Assembly (NCBI RefSeq): GCF_001612845.1
Contig: NZ_BDBF01000018.1
Coordinates: 62,001 to 126,000, forward strand
Origin: Nocardia elegans NBRC 108235
GTDB lineage: Bacteria; Actinomycetota; Actinomycetes; Mycobacteriales; Mycobacteriaceae
DNA length: 64,000 nucleotides
Reading direction: 5' to 3'
Positions 33,603 through 41,394 of the stretch are shown in pieces. The notes beneath the pieces were generated by a model, which was not told the DNA's origin, ran no database searches, and saw nothing but the letters and a program-made list of their open reading frames with translations. The first letter of the stretch is position 1, and each line of letters starts with the position of its first letter. The translations under genes were made by a program, and so were the position numbers.

Positions 33603-35504
33603 CTACGCGTTCTGGGCGGCGCGGTCGCGGGCCTTGCGGCGCGACGCCTCACGGCCGCGTTCGGTGGCGCCCAGGATCACCTTGCGCACGCGCACGATCT
33701 CGGGGGTCACCTCGACGCACTCGTCGGCGGCACAGAACTCCATGGCGCCCTCGAGGTCCAGCTGCAGCGGCTTGGCCAGGGTCTCGAGCACGTCACCGGT
33801 GGCCGAGCGCATATTGGTCAGCTTCTTCTCGCGGGTGACGTTGATGTCGAGGTCCTCGGCGCGCGGGTTGATACCCACCACGTGGCCCTCGTAGGTGTCG
33901 GCGCCCGGCTCCACGAAGAACTGGCCCCGGTCGGCGAGCTGAATCATGGCGAACGGGGTTACCGTGCCCGCACGGTCGGAAACCAGCGAGCCGGTGTGGC
34001 GGGCGCGGATCTCGCCGGCCCACGGCGCGTAGCCGTCGAAGACCGCGTTGGCGATACCGGTGCCGCGCGTCTCGGTGAGGAAGTCGGTGCGGAAACCGAT
34101 CAGACCGCGCGAGGGGACGATGAACTCCATGCGCACCCACCCGGCGGAGTGGTTGCTCATCTGGACCATCTTGCCCTTGCGGGCGGCCAGCAGCTGCGTG
34201 ACCGCGCCCAGGTACTCGTCCGGGCAATCGATGGTCAGCTCTTCGAACGGCTCGTGCACCTTGCCGTCGACCTGCTTGGTGACCACCTGCGGCTTGCCTA
34301 CGGTCAGCTCGAAACCCTCGCGGCGCATCTGCTCGACCAGGATCGCCAGCGCCAGCTCACCACGGCCCTGCACCTCCCAGGCATCCGGGCGGCCGATATC
34401 GAGCACGCGCAGCGACACGTTGCCGACCAGCTCCTGATCCAGGCGCGACTTCACCATGCGGGCGGTCAGCTTGTGGCCCTGCACCCGGCCGACCAGCGGC
34501 GAGGTGTTGGTGCCGATGGTCACCGAGATGGCCGGCTCGTCGACGGTGATCCGCGGCAGCGCCACCGGGTTGTCCACATCGGCGAGAGTGTCACCGATCA
34601 TGATCTCCGGAATGCCGGCGACGGCGACGATATCGCCGGCCACGGCCTCCTCACCCGGCTTGCGCTCGACGCCGATGGTCTGCAGCAGCTCGGTGATCTT
34701 CACGGTCTTGACGCCGTCACCGTGCATCCACGCGACGTTCTGGCCCTTGCGCAGGGTGCCGTTGTGGATGCGGACCAGGCCGATCCGGCCGAGGAACGGC
34801 GATGCGTCCAGGTTGGTGACGTGCGCCTGCAGCGGGGCCGACGGGTCGCCCTTGGGCGCGGGCACGTACTTCAGCAGCACCTCGAACAGTTCGTCGAGGT
34901 TCTCCGCATCCGGCGCGCTGCCGTTCTCGGGGCGCTGGGTGGAGGCCTTGCCCTCGCGGCCGGAGGCGTAGAGCACCGGCAGATCCAGCGCCAGCTCGGC
35001 CGCCTCGGACGCTTCGTCGTCGAGGTCGGAGGCCAGATCCAGCAGCAGGTCGTGGCTCTCTTCGACGACCTCCTCGATCCGGGCGTCGGGGCGGTCGGTC
35101 TTGTTCACGACCAGGATCACCGGCAGCGAGGCGGCCAGTGCCTTGCGCAGCACGAACCGGGTCTGCGGCAGCGGCCCCTCCGAGGCGTCGACCAGCAGCA
35201 CGACACCGTCGACCATGGACAGACCGCGCTCGACCTCGCCGCCGAAATCGGCGTGACCGGGGGTGTCGATGACGTTGATCACAGTGACGCTGCCGTCGCC
35301 GTGATGACGATGCACCGCGGTGTTCTTGGCGAGAATGGTGATGCCCTTCTCGCGCTCCAAATCACCGGAGTCCATCACCCGGTCGACCGGCTCGGCACGC
35401 TCGGCGAAGGCACCGGACTGCCGCAACATGGCATCGACCAGCGTCGTCTTGCCGTGGTCGACATGAGCCACAATGGCGACATTGCGGAACTCGACAGACG
35501 ACAC
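33603..35504 (-). CDS. typA: Ribosome-associated GTPase TypA/BipA
   Basis: The 633-residue translational GTPase has the P-loop AHVDHGKTT at 13-21, DTPGHADF near 80 and NKTD near 133, followed by the EF-G-like domains II, III, V and the BipA-specific C-terminal domain. BipA binds the ribosome and supports growth under stress and in the cold, partly through 50S assembly. The GTG start has GGAGG upstream. A strong terminator follows, so it is probably monocistronic. It lies between lpqW and the pterin dehydratase/pimE genes as in M. tuberculosis (Rv1165). Confidence 0.96.
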   Translation of the reverse strand: MSSVEFRNVAIVAHVDHGKTTLVDAMLRQSGAFAERAEPVDRVMDSGDLEREKGITILAKNTAVHRHHGDGSVTVINVIDTPGHADFGGEVERGLSMVDGVVLLVDASEGPLPQTRFVLRKALAASLPVILVVNKTDRPDARIEEVVEESHDLLLDLASDLDDEASEAAELALDLPVLYASGREGKASTQRPENGSAPDAENLDELFEVLLKYVPAPKGDPSAPLQAHVTNLDASPFLGRIGLVRIHNGTLRKGQNVAWMHGDGVKTVKITELLQTIGVERKPGEEAVAGDIVAVAGIPEIMIGDTLADVDNPVALPRITVDEPAISVTIGTNTSPLVGRVQGHKLTARMVKSRLDQELVGNVSLRVLDIGRPDAWEVQGRGELALAILVEQMRREGFELTVGKPQVVTKQVDGKVHEPFEELTIDCPDEYLGAVTQLLAARKGKMVQMSNHSAGWVRMEFIVPSRGLIGFRTDFLTETRGTGIANAVFDGYAPWAGEIRARHTGSLVSDRAGTVTPFAMIQLADRGQFFVEPGADTYEGHVVGINPRAEDLDINVTREKKLTNMRSATGDVLETLAKPLQLDLEGAMEFCAADECVEVTPEIVRVRKVILGATERGREASRRKARDRAAQNA

Positions 35505-35665
35505 GTTGAATCCTCCTGCTGAATGAATGGGTTGCGGCCGACCCGCGCCGTAGCGGGTCCGAACAAGGCAGGTGGACTGATCTCACCGGACATGCGGCCA
35601 GCTACACAGTACCGAAACCCGGTCGGCCACCGTTTCCGGCATCATGGTTGGTTACCCTGGGCCGC

Positions 35666-35842
35666 ATGGGCAAGGTGAAGGCCAAGGAGGTCGCACACCT
35701 CACACCGAAGAAGAAGTGCTGCCGCAAGAAGAAGCGCTGTCTGAAATGCCCTGTCGTGGTCTCGAAGATGAAGAAGTGCCAGGCCGCCGGGGTCAAGGGC
35801 AAAGATCTCAAAAAGGCTCTCAAACTCGCGCGTGCGGCCTGA
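35666..35842 (+). CDS. Small Lys/Cys-rich basic protein, 58 aa
   Basis: I do not recognise this protein. It contains 18 lysines and 5 cysteines in 58 residues, with cysteines at 18, 19, 25, 28 and 38 inside a basic block (KKKCCRKKKRCLKCP). A CxxC pair and two flanking cysteines could bind zinc or bind nucleic acid. Start: the ATG at 35666. The in-frame GTG at 35648 is possible. It is divergent from typA (161 bp gap) and followed by the pterin dehydratase 29 bp later. Codon use is normal for the region and it is probably real. Confidence 0.7.
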   Translation: MGKVKAKEVAHLTPKKKCCRKKKRCLKCPVVVSKMKKCQAAGVKGKDLKKALKLARAA

Positions 35843-35871
35843 GCCGCGACCGCTGGGGTAGAACCGAAAGT

Positions 35872-36165
35872 ATGAGTACCCCATTGCTCTCCGACAGCGA
35901 GATCGCCACTGGGTTGCGCGAACTACCCGCCTGGACCCACACCGGCAGCAGTATCTCCCGAACCGTCGAGGCCCCGTCCTTCATGGCCGGCATCGAACTG
36001 GTGCGTCGAGTGGCCGAATCCGCCGAGAAGGTCAACCACCATCCCGATATCGATATCCGGTGGCGGCGGGTCACCTTCACCCTCTCCACCCACTCCGAGG
36101 GCGGCATCACCCGCAAGGATCTCGCGCTGGCCGGCCAGATCGACCGCCTCGCCGATCAGAGCTGA
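35872..36165 (+). CDS. 4a-hydroxytetrahydrobiopterin dehydratase (pterin-4a-carbinolamine dehydratase family)
   Basis: The 97-residue protein has the family motif EKVNHHPDIDIRWRRVTFTLSTHSEGGIT with the catalytic histidine pair, preceded by a helix (FMAGIELVRRVAESAE). The fold removes water from 4a-hydroxytetrahydropterin; in bacteria without aromatic hydroxylases its role is less clear and may be moonlighting. The ATG at 35872 follows a weak ribosome site. Its stop is 6 bp from the convergent pimE stop, matching the Rv1159A/Rv1159 neighbourhood. Confidence 0.92.
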   Translation: MSTPLLSDSEIATGLRELPAWTHTGSSISRTVEAPSFMAGIELVRRVAESAEKVNHHPDIDIRWRRVTFTLSTHSEGGITRKDLALAGQIDRLADQS

Positions 36166-36171
36166 ACCGGC

Positions 36172-37440
36172 CTAACCCGCCACCGAACCCGCCGCGACCG
36201 CGGGCACCGACACCGGCGTGCCCGGCCGCCCGCGCTGCGCGCCCGCCCAGATGATCCACAGATAGGTCGCGACCACGCCGAAAACGTAGATCGCCCCCAA
36301 CCAGGCCAAAACCGCCGGGCGGGAGATCTCCCAGATCGTCGGCTGGAAGAAGGTCAGGATCCACGGGATGCCGACCAGCGTGGTCACCAGCCAGAATCCG
36401 GCCACCACCCGCGCCCCCGCGATCGAACGCAGCGGACCGTGCACCAGCCACATCATCAGCGGCAGCAACCACACCCAGTGGTGCGACCAGGAGATCGGCG
36501 ACACCATCAAGCCGAACAGCTGCACCACCAGCAGCACTCCGAGCCGATCGCCGAAATCGACCGCGCGCCAAGCGAACCAGGCCAGCGCCACGGTCAGCAG
36601 CACCGCACCCAGCCACCACGGCCCGAACGGGATGCGATGCCCCGCCACATACCAGGGCGCTCCCGCGTCGTGGCCGAGAATGCGGCTCAGCGCCCCGCGC
36701 AGCGACTGGTTGACCACCGAACCGACCGGGCCGATGCGGTTGGCGTCACCGATCAGCGGCCCGAAATAGGTCCGGGTCTCCGAGGGCGAGAGCAGATAGC
36801 TCACTCCGATCGTCGCCGCGAACACCACCGCCGACCACACCGCGGCCGCCCACCGCCGCTGCGCCAGGAAATACAAACCGGTGATCCCCGGCGTCAGCTT
36901 GACTCCCGCGGCCACACCTACCAGCAGCCCCGACAGCCACCAGCGGGCGGAGTACGCCGCCGCCAGCCCGGCCAGCAGCAGGAACACATTCACCTGTCCG
37001 TAGTCCAGCGTCGTCCGCGTCGGCTCCAGCCACAGCCCCAGCGCGGTCCACAGCATCGCCGCCGCACGCCGATTCGACTCCGCCGCCGAACCCGGCAAGA
37101 GTGCGAAAGCGATCCGCACCGACGCGTACAGCGCCACCACGATCAACCCGAACCACAGCAGCGTCACCAGCCCGAACGGCAGGAAATGCAGCGGATAGAA
37201 CACCACCGCCGCGAACGGCGGATAGGTGAACGGAAGCGGGAAATTCGGAGTCTTGTCGGCATAGACGAAGTCGTAGAGATGCCCACTGCCCAAATTGGCC
37301 GCGCCCTCGACGTATACGCGCAGGTCGACCACGTCGAGCCCGTGTGGAAGCACGAACATCAGCACCAGACGGGCCACGACCGATACGGCCAGAACAGCCC
37401 CGGCCACGCGGATGTCGGCCAAACGGAGGTGTCGGGTCAC
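36172..37440 (-). CDS. pimE: Polyprenyl-phosphate-mannose-dependent mannosyltransferase (PimE-like, GT87)
   Basis: The 422-residue protein has about ten membrane helices and the GT87 N-terminal loop LPHGLDVVDLRVYVEGA with the conserved aspartates, followed by NFPLPFTYPPFAAVVFYPL. PimE adds the alpha-1,2 mannose that turns PIM4 into PIM5 in mycobacteria. Neighbourhood and sequence agree with Rv1159. I start it at the GTG at 37440. The longer open frame from 37506 adds a basic segment with no family resemblance. lpqW, which interacts genetically with pimE in mycobacteria, lies 3 kb away. Confidence 0.85.
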   Translation of the reverse strand: MTRHLRLADIRVAGAVLAVSVVARLVLMFVLPHGLDVVDLRVYVEGAANLGSGHLYDFVYADKTPNFPLPFTYPPFAAVVFYPLHFLPFGLVTLLWFGLIVVALYASVRIAFALLPGSAAESNRRAAAMLWTALGLWLEPTRTTLDYGQVNVFLLLAGLAAAYSARWWLSGLLVGVAAGVKLTPGITGLYFLAQRRWAAAVWSAVVFAATIGVSYLLSPSETRTYFGPLIGDANRIGPVGSVVNQSLRGALSRILGHDAGAPWYVAGHRIPFGPWWLGAVLLTVALAWFAWRAVDFGDRLGVLLVVQLFGLMVSPISWSHHWVWLLPLMMWLVHGPLRSIAGARVVAGFWLVTTLVGIPWILTFFQPTIWEISRPAVLAWLGAIYVFGVVATYLWIIWAGAQRGRPGTPVSVPAVAAGSVAG

Positions 37441-37578
37441 GGGCTGTAATTCTGCCCTCGCTTCCCGGCGTGCGTAGCCCCGGGCATACGTCGCCGATAG
37501 GTACACCCTCGGTAGGTCTCGGCCCGCCTCGATTCCGGAGCGACGGAGCGAGGGAGCGCAGCGACCGAGCGGAGGAGG

Positions 37579-37600
37579 AAAAAATCAGGCCCGAAGGGCC
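37579..37600 (-). terminator. Leftward U-tract terminator with no gene upstream of it
   Basis: Read on the minus strand the sequence is GGCCC-TTC-GGGCC, then TGATTTTTT, a short stem followed by six T residues. No recognised minus-strand gene ends here. The nearest minus-strand genes to the right start beyond 39 kb, and plus-strand genes lie between. Confidence 0.45.
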
Positions 37601-37636
37601 GAGACTCCGCCGAAGCGAAGCGGAGGCCGAAAACAC
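37596..37636 (-). repeat. Dispersed repeat, copy B, upstream of the exported Ala/Pro-rich protein
   Basis: The reverse complement matches copy A (33420-33460) at 37 of 41 bases. The copy lies 187 bp upstream of the GTG at 37823, and relative to the downstream gene it has the same orientation as copy A has to lpqW. Confidence 0.75.
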
Positions 37637-37822
37637 AGGTTATGTTCTGATAACGCGCCGGGCGGGGTGATCGGAATTGCCGAGCGGTGCAGGCAAGATC
37701 ACACCCATGGCTGTACAACACGGCGGCACTGTCTTTAGAGTGTCGCGAAGCGATGCCCGCATCGCACGATGTTCTCGCATCACATGACGAGGTAACCCCG
37801 AGGTTTAAGGACGGCAACACCA

Positions 37823-38701
37823 GTGCTTCGCACCAGAGGAACGCGGTTCGCATTGTCCGTGCTGGCCCTGACAGCCGGCGCGACACTCGCCGCGTCGACG
37901 ATCGCGGTTGCCGAACCGGCACCGAAGGCCCAGGCCGTTGATGTTCCGCTGGTCCCGGAGGGCGTTCCGGTCGACGCGATCGCATCGCTGGCTCCGGCCA
38001 TCGTCGGCGCTGCCGCCCAGGCGGGCAACATCGCCTCGCCGGGCGCTCAGACCATTCTCGATCAGGCGATCCAGCTGCTCGAGCAGTCCAATCTGCCGCC
38101 GCAGGTCAAGCAGACGTTGCAGGCCATCGTCGCCTTCCTCAACGGCAGCGGTGGCGGCGGTCCCGAAATCCCGAAGAACGGTCCGGCCATCGCGCAGTTC
38201 CTGTACCCGACCATCGGCAAGGACTGCATCAGCCCCGGCTCCGACTCGGTCGGCACCGCGCTCGCGGTTCCGGGTCCGGCCGAACTGCCCCCGCCCGGAC
38301 CGGCCGCCGGTCAGGCCGGCTTCGTGTTCACCGCGCTGGGCACCAAAGGTCTGACGCCGCAGCAGAATCCGCCGATGACCGTCCAGTGGTACAACCTGGA
38401 CAACCACCGCGGCGGCACCGTGGCGCTGACCGACGAGGCGCACATCAACCCCGACGGTCCGGCCACCCTGTCGGCCATCGTCGACACCGGCCCGGGTCGC
38501 GTCGTCTCGGTGATCGCGGGTTCCCTGACCACCCAGCCGGCCGCCGATCAGGCACCGATCACCTGCTCGTTCCTGCCCACGCTGGGTCTGTTCACGGTGG
38601 CGTCGGGCCCCGCCCAGGCCGCGGCTCCGGTGAACCCGGCCGGCACGGTGCCCGCCGCGCACGCGGTGCAGCAGCCCGCAGCGGTACGCCCGCAGAACTG
38701 A
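37823..38701 (+). CDS. Exported Ala/Pro-rich protein (Rv1157c-like)
   Basis: The 292-residue protein has an N-terminal signal peptide (RFALSVLALTAGATLAASTIAVAEPA, cleavage probably after AVA), a helical part (about 50-110), a glycine linker and an Ala/Pro-rich C-terminus (APVNPAGTVPAAHAVQQPAAVRPQ). It is therefore secreted or in the cell envelope. Position next to pimE and composition fit Rv1157c. Function is unknown. The start is a GTG with AAGGA upstream. The stop is followed by a stem-loop terminator at 38715-38755. Confidence 0.82.
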   Translation: MLRTRGTRFALSVLALTAGATLAASTIAVAEPAPKAQAVDVPLVPEGVPVDAIASLAPAIVGAAAQAGNIASPGAQTILDQAIQLLEQSNLPPQVKQTLQAIVAFLNGSGGGGPEIPKNGPAIAQFLYPTIGKDCISPGSDSVGTALAVPGPAELPPPGPAAGQAGFVFTALGTKGLTPQQNPPMTVQWYNLDNHRGGTVALTDEAHINPDGPATLSAIVDTGPGRVVSVIAGSLTTQPAADQAPITCSFLPTLGLFTVASGPAQAAAPVNPAGTVPAAHAVQQPAAVRPQN

Positions 38702-38714
38702 TCTCGAGCTCCCG

Positions 38715-38755
38715 ACGGCCCGGAGAGATGTCGCGAAGGCGACACTCCGGGCCGT
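38715..38755 (+). terminator. Stem-loop terminator of the exported-protein gene
   Basis: ACGGCCCGGA (38715-38724) pairs with TCCGGGCCGT (38746-38755), with an inner TGTCGC/GCGACA stem. It starts 14 bp after the stop codon and ends in TTT. Confidence 0.82.
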
Positions 38756-38805
38756 TTGCTGTCAATGCGCCGTGGGATGTCCCCGACTGTGGTAGACCGC
38801 TAGGT

Positions 38806-39216
38806 ATGTCGACTGCCGATCAGCTCGAACGGTCTGCACCCGCCACGTCGGACACCGGCGCCGTCCGCCGCGGCCGACGTGGGAAAGCCGGGCATTCGGT
38901 GATGTCGCGACGCTCCTACCGATCGGTGTTGTCCACCCGATCGCATCGCTCGATCCTGTCGTTCCGATCCGAACGGTCGATCCTCTCGATCGGCTCGGCC
39001 TACTCCGTTTTGTCGATCGGCAGCGTCGGATCGGTGCTGTCGGTCGGTTCGGTGGGCTCGTTCTTCAGCCTCGGCTCGGCGTTCTCGGGCCTGTCGCGAT
39101 GGTCGCTGCTGTCCTGGATGGGCGTGCGCGACGCACCCGAGGCGCGCCCGACACTGACGGTCGTCCCGGACGAACCCGATCTGCTCGCCGACCCCACCTG
39201 TCACTGCCAAACGTAG
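38806..39216 (+). CDS. Serine-repeat protein with nine-residue repeats, 136 aa
   Basis: I do not recognise a family. From about residue 32 to 105 the protein is built of eight nonapeptides of the form S-(V/I)-(L/M)-S-x-x-S-x-x, so serine recurs every third residue for over 70 residues: SVMSRRSYR, SVLSTRSHR, SILSFRSER, SILSIGSAY, SVLSIGSVG, SVLSVGSVG, SFFSLGSAF, SGLSRWSLL. The first repeats are arginine-rich and later ones glycine-rich and hydrophobic. The N-terminus is basic (AVRRGRRGKAGH) and the C-terminus ends CHCQT. The ATG at 38806 has only a weak ribosome site. The regular pitch suggests a solenoid or helical rod. Confidence 0.75.
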   Translation: MSTADQLERSAPATSDTGAVRRGRRGKAGHSVMSRRSYRSVLSTRSHRSILSFRSERSILSIGSAYSVLSIGSVGSVLSVGSVGSFFSLGSAFSGLSRWSLLSWMGVRDAPEARPTLTVVPDEPDLLADPTCHCQT

Positions 39217-39245
39217 GTAGCTGCCGATTCACCACGCGCTGGTGA

Positions 39246-39977
39246 TCACCACTGCCCGTACTGCGCGGTGAGGATGTTGTTCACATCCACTCCCACGCCG
39301 TCGACCGTGCGATCGTCGATCTCGACCTGGTGCAGATTCGCCGCCGGGTGCACGAACCCCTTCGGCGTCCCCCAATTGTGTTGCCAGTACCAGGAACCCA
39401 GGCCGGCGACCTTGGCCAGTTCGATGGTCGGCGCATTGGCGTAGACGCCGACATTCTCGTTACCGAGCACCGATTTCCAGCCCTCGAGGTACGGCGCGAT
39501 GAGGGTGGCGAAATCGACCGGCGTCGGATTGTCGTCGATGGAGGCGTAGATCGGCACCCCGTCCGGGCCGCCGGCCTCGCGGTGCAGCTGCAGACCCCGG
39601 TCGGCGTGACGCTTGCCGGCCTCGAGCCCGCCCTTCCAATCCGCGGTGGCACCCTTGCCGAACTGGTAGCACGACACCACGGTGAGCCCGGCCGCGTGCA
39701 GCGCGTCGACCTCGCTCGCGCGCAACGGCTTACCCACCATCCATTCCGCGCCCGGACGCCGGTCGGAGACATAGCGAATCGCGCCGGCATGTCCCGCGGC
39801 GCGGATCGCCGCCGCGTCGGGCACGCCGCCGGCATAGTCGAGCAGGGTGCCGAGGACGTTGCCGGCGGAGGCGGTCGGTGCGAGGACGGCGGGTGCGAGC
39901 GCGGCCAGACCGGCTGCGGTCGCGGCGGCACCGGCATATCCGAACAGGGTGCGGCGGGTCATCGGAACGGAACGCAT
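39246..39977 (-). CDS. Tat-exported DUF1906 (glycoside hydrolase-like) protein
   Basis: The 243-residue protein starts MRSVPMTRRTLFGYAGAAATAAGLAALAP, a twin-arginine signal. The mature part matches DUF1906, a GH25-like TIM barrel: LLDYAGGVPDAAAIRAAGHAGAIRYVSD, LTVVSCYQFGKG, VPIYASIDDNP, NVGVYANAPTIELA, GSWYWQHNWG. Such proteins are thought to act on peptidoglycan or other glycans, but activity is mostly unproven. I start it at 39977, where GAAGGAG stands before the ATG. The longer frame from 40016 is not needed. It is convergent with the serine-repeat gene. Confidence 0.87.
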   Translation of the reverse strand: MRSVPMTRRTLFGYAGAAATAAGLAALAPAVLAPTASAGNVLGTLLDYAGGVPDAAAIRAAGHAGAIRYVSDRRPGAEWMVGKPLRASEVDALHAAGLTVVSCYQFGKGATADWKGGLEAGKRHADRGLQLHREAGGPDGVPIYASIDDNPTPVDFATLIAPYLEGWKSVLGNENVGVYANAPTIELAKVAGLGSWYWQHNWGTPKGFVHPAANLHQVEIDDRTVDGVGVDVNNILTAQYGQW

Positions 39978-40192
39978 CGAAAACTCCTTCGCGCTGCAGC
40001 GATATAGAGATCTCACCTGATGCCGGCCACCCCGCGGACCGGTGGAAATGCAAGCGTGTCCGGCGCGCCTTCCCCGACGACAACACTGCTGTCATCCACG
40101 CGCCGGAAGCCTCGAACGTGGACTCATTTCACCACATGCACATATGAACCGCTAGGCCAATCCGGTCACATCAACACCACAAGTAACAGGTG

Positions 40193-41323
40193 TCAGGAGG
40201 TGGCCGCATCGATCCGGCCGGCGACGTCGATGGTGCGGCCCCGAGGATCGGCCAGTTCCGCACGGATGACCTGGGCGACCTGCGCGGCGATCTGGCGGCG
40301 GATCTTGCCGACCGACCCCAGCACCTTCGCGCGCCATCCCTCGGCCTGCAGTTCGACGGCGACATCGGCGCTGCGCGGCGGGGTCACATCGATCACGATG
40401 AGCAGCGGTTCACCCGCCCGCGCCACCAGGAGCAACCCGACCTCCACCTCGGCGCGATAGCGATTCGCCTTGAGCACGTCGACGGTGATGTCGAGCCCGA
40501 CCGGAATGGTCAGATCGAACGACACCGGATGGTCGCCGTCCCGCCGGGCCAGCCGCGGCATCCGCACGGCACCCTGCACCTCGACCGTCGCCGCCTCACC
40601 GGGCCCGGTACGCAGCGGCCCCACTTCGACCGCGCGACCGGCCAGACCTTCCACCACGTCGCGGACCCGATCCGGGGTGACGATGAGCGGGAAGAAACGC
40701 CGGCCGAACTCGGCGTAGTCGATCCATTCGAAGTCCGTGCGCAGCACATGCTCCGAACGCGTGCCGTTCATGATCGCCTCGATGTCGAACACCCGGCCAC
40801 GACGGGCCGCGGGATCGGCGAGCATGGCGTTGAGCCGGCTCGCGACCTCACGCTGAACCAGAGTGGCGATCGGGTCGAGCAGTACGTCGACGGCGGCCCC
40901 GACCGCCTCCGCGCGGACAGCGAAACTCACGTCGCGCGAGCGCACCCGCGGAATGTCGATGACGATCAGCAGCGGATCGGCGGTTCGCGCGTGCAGGGTG
41001 AGGTCGATCTCGACGGTGGCCTCGATCCGGAACTGCTGCCCACCGAGAGTCACCGTGAGGTGCATCGACACCGGCACGCGGACCTCGAAGGTGACATGCG
41101 GTTCGCTGCGGGCGATCACCGGCTTGCCGACCTTGCCCTCCGCCACCAGCCCGGCCAGCCCCGCCGGACCGATCGAGAACGGCCCGATACTCATCCCCCG
41201 TCCGGCCATCCCGGACACCGCGGCCTCGATCCGATCCCGGTTGACCGCGTGCGCCACGAAACGCTCACCGAAGTCGGAGTAGTCCATCCATTCGGGCTCG
41301 TCGTGCGCGCCGGGCTCTGCCAT
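40193..41323 (-). CDS. Hypothetical protein with an internal tandem duplication
   Basis: The 376-residue protein consists of two homologous halves. The first begins EWMDYSDFGERF and continues NRDRIEAAVSGMAGRGMSIGP; the second begins EWIDYAEFGRRF and continues TPDRVRDVVEGLAGRAVEVGP. Both later contain (D/E)PLLIVID followed by a beta-rich segment and a basic helix. No signal peptide or membrane segment is visible. The alternating beta pattern and the final amphipathic helices recall lipid-binding tubular domains (DUF2993-like), but that is only a suggestion. The ATG at 41323 has GGGAG upstream; the 215 bp downstream of its end (39978-40192) show nothing specific. Confidence 0.78.
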   Translation of the reverse strand: MAEPGAHDEPEWMDYSDFGERFVAHAVNRDRIEAAVSGMAGRGMSIGPFSIGPAGLAGLVAEGKVGKPVIARSEPHVTFEVRVPVSMHLTVTLGGQQFRIEATVEIDLTLHARTADPLLIVIDIPRVRSRDVSFAVRAEAVGAAVDVLLDPIATLVQREVASRLNAMLADPAARRGRVFDIEAIMNGTRSEHVLRTDFEWIDYAEFGRRFFPLIVTPDRVRDVVEGLAGRAVEVGPLRTGPGEAATVEVQGAVRMPRLARRDGDHPVSFDLTIPVGLDITVDVLKANRYRAEVEVGLLLVARAGEPLLIVIDVTPPRSADVAVELQAEGWRAKVLGSVGKIRRQIAAQVAQVIRAELADPRGRTIDVAGRIDAATS

Positions 41324-41394
41324 CTGCTCCCACTCCTCCACCGATCACCTGCACGCAGATCCCCGTCGATCGCCCAACGGTGGACGAAAACGTT

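Larger units (their letters stand above)
37441..37822. other. Divergent intergenic region with repeat and palindromes
   Basis: This 382-bp gap between pimE and the exported-protein gene has no supported gene. It holds an approximate purine-rich repeat tract (about 37540-37580, GGAGCGA/GGGAGCG units), a leftward terminator-like hairpin, copy B of the dispersed repeat, and a palindrome GCGATGC-CC-GCATCGC at 37750-37765, 58 bp before the GTG at 37823, that could be an operator. Confidence 0.6.
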
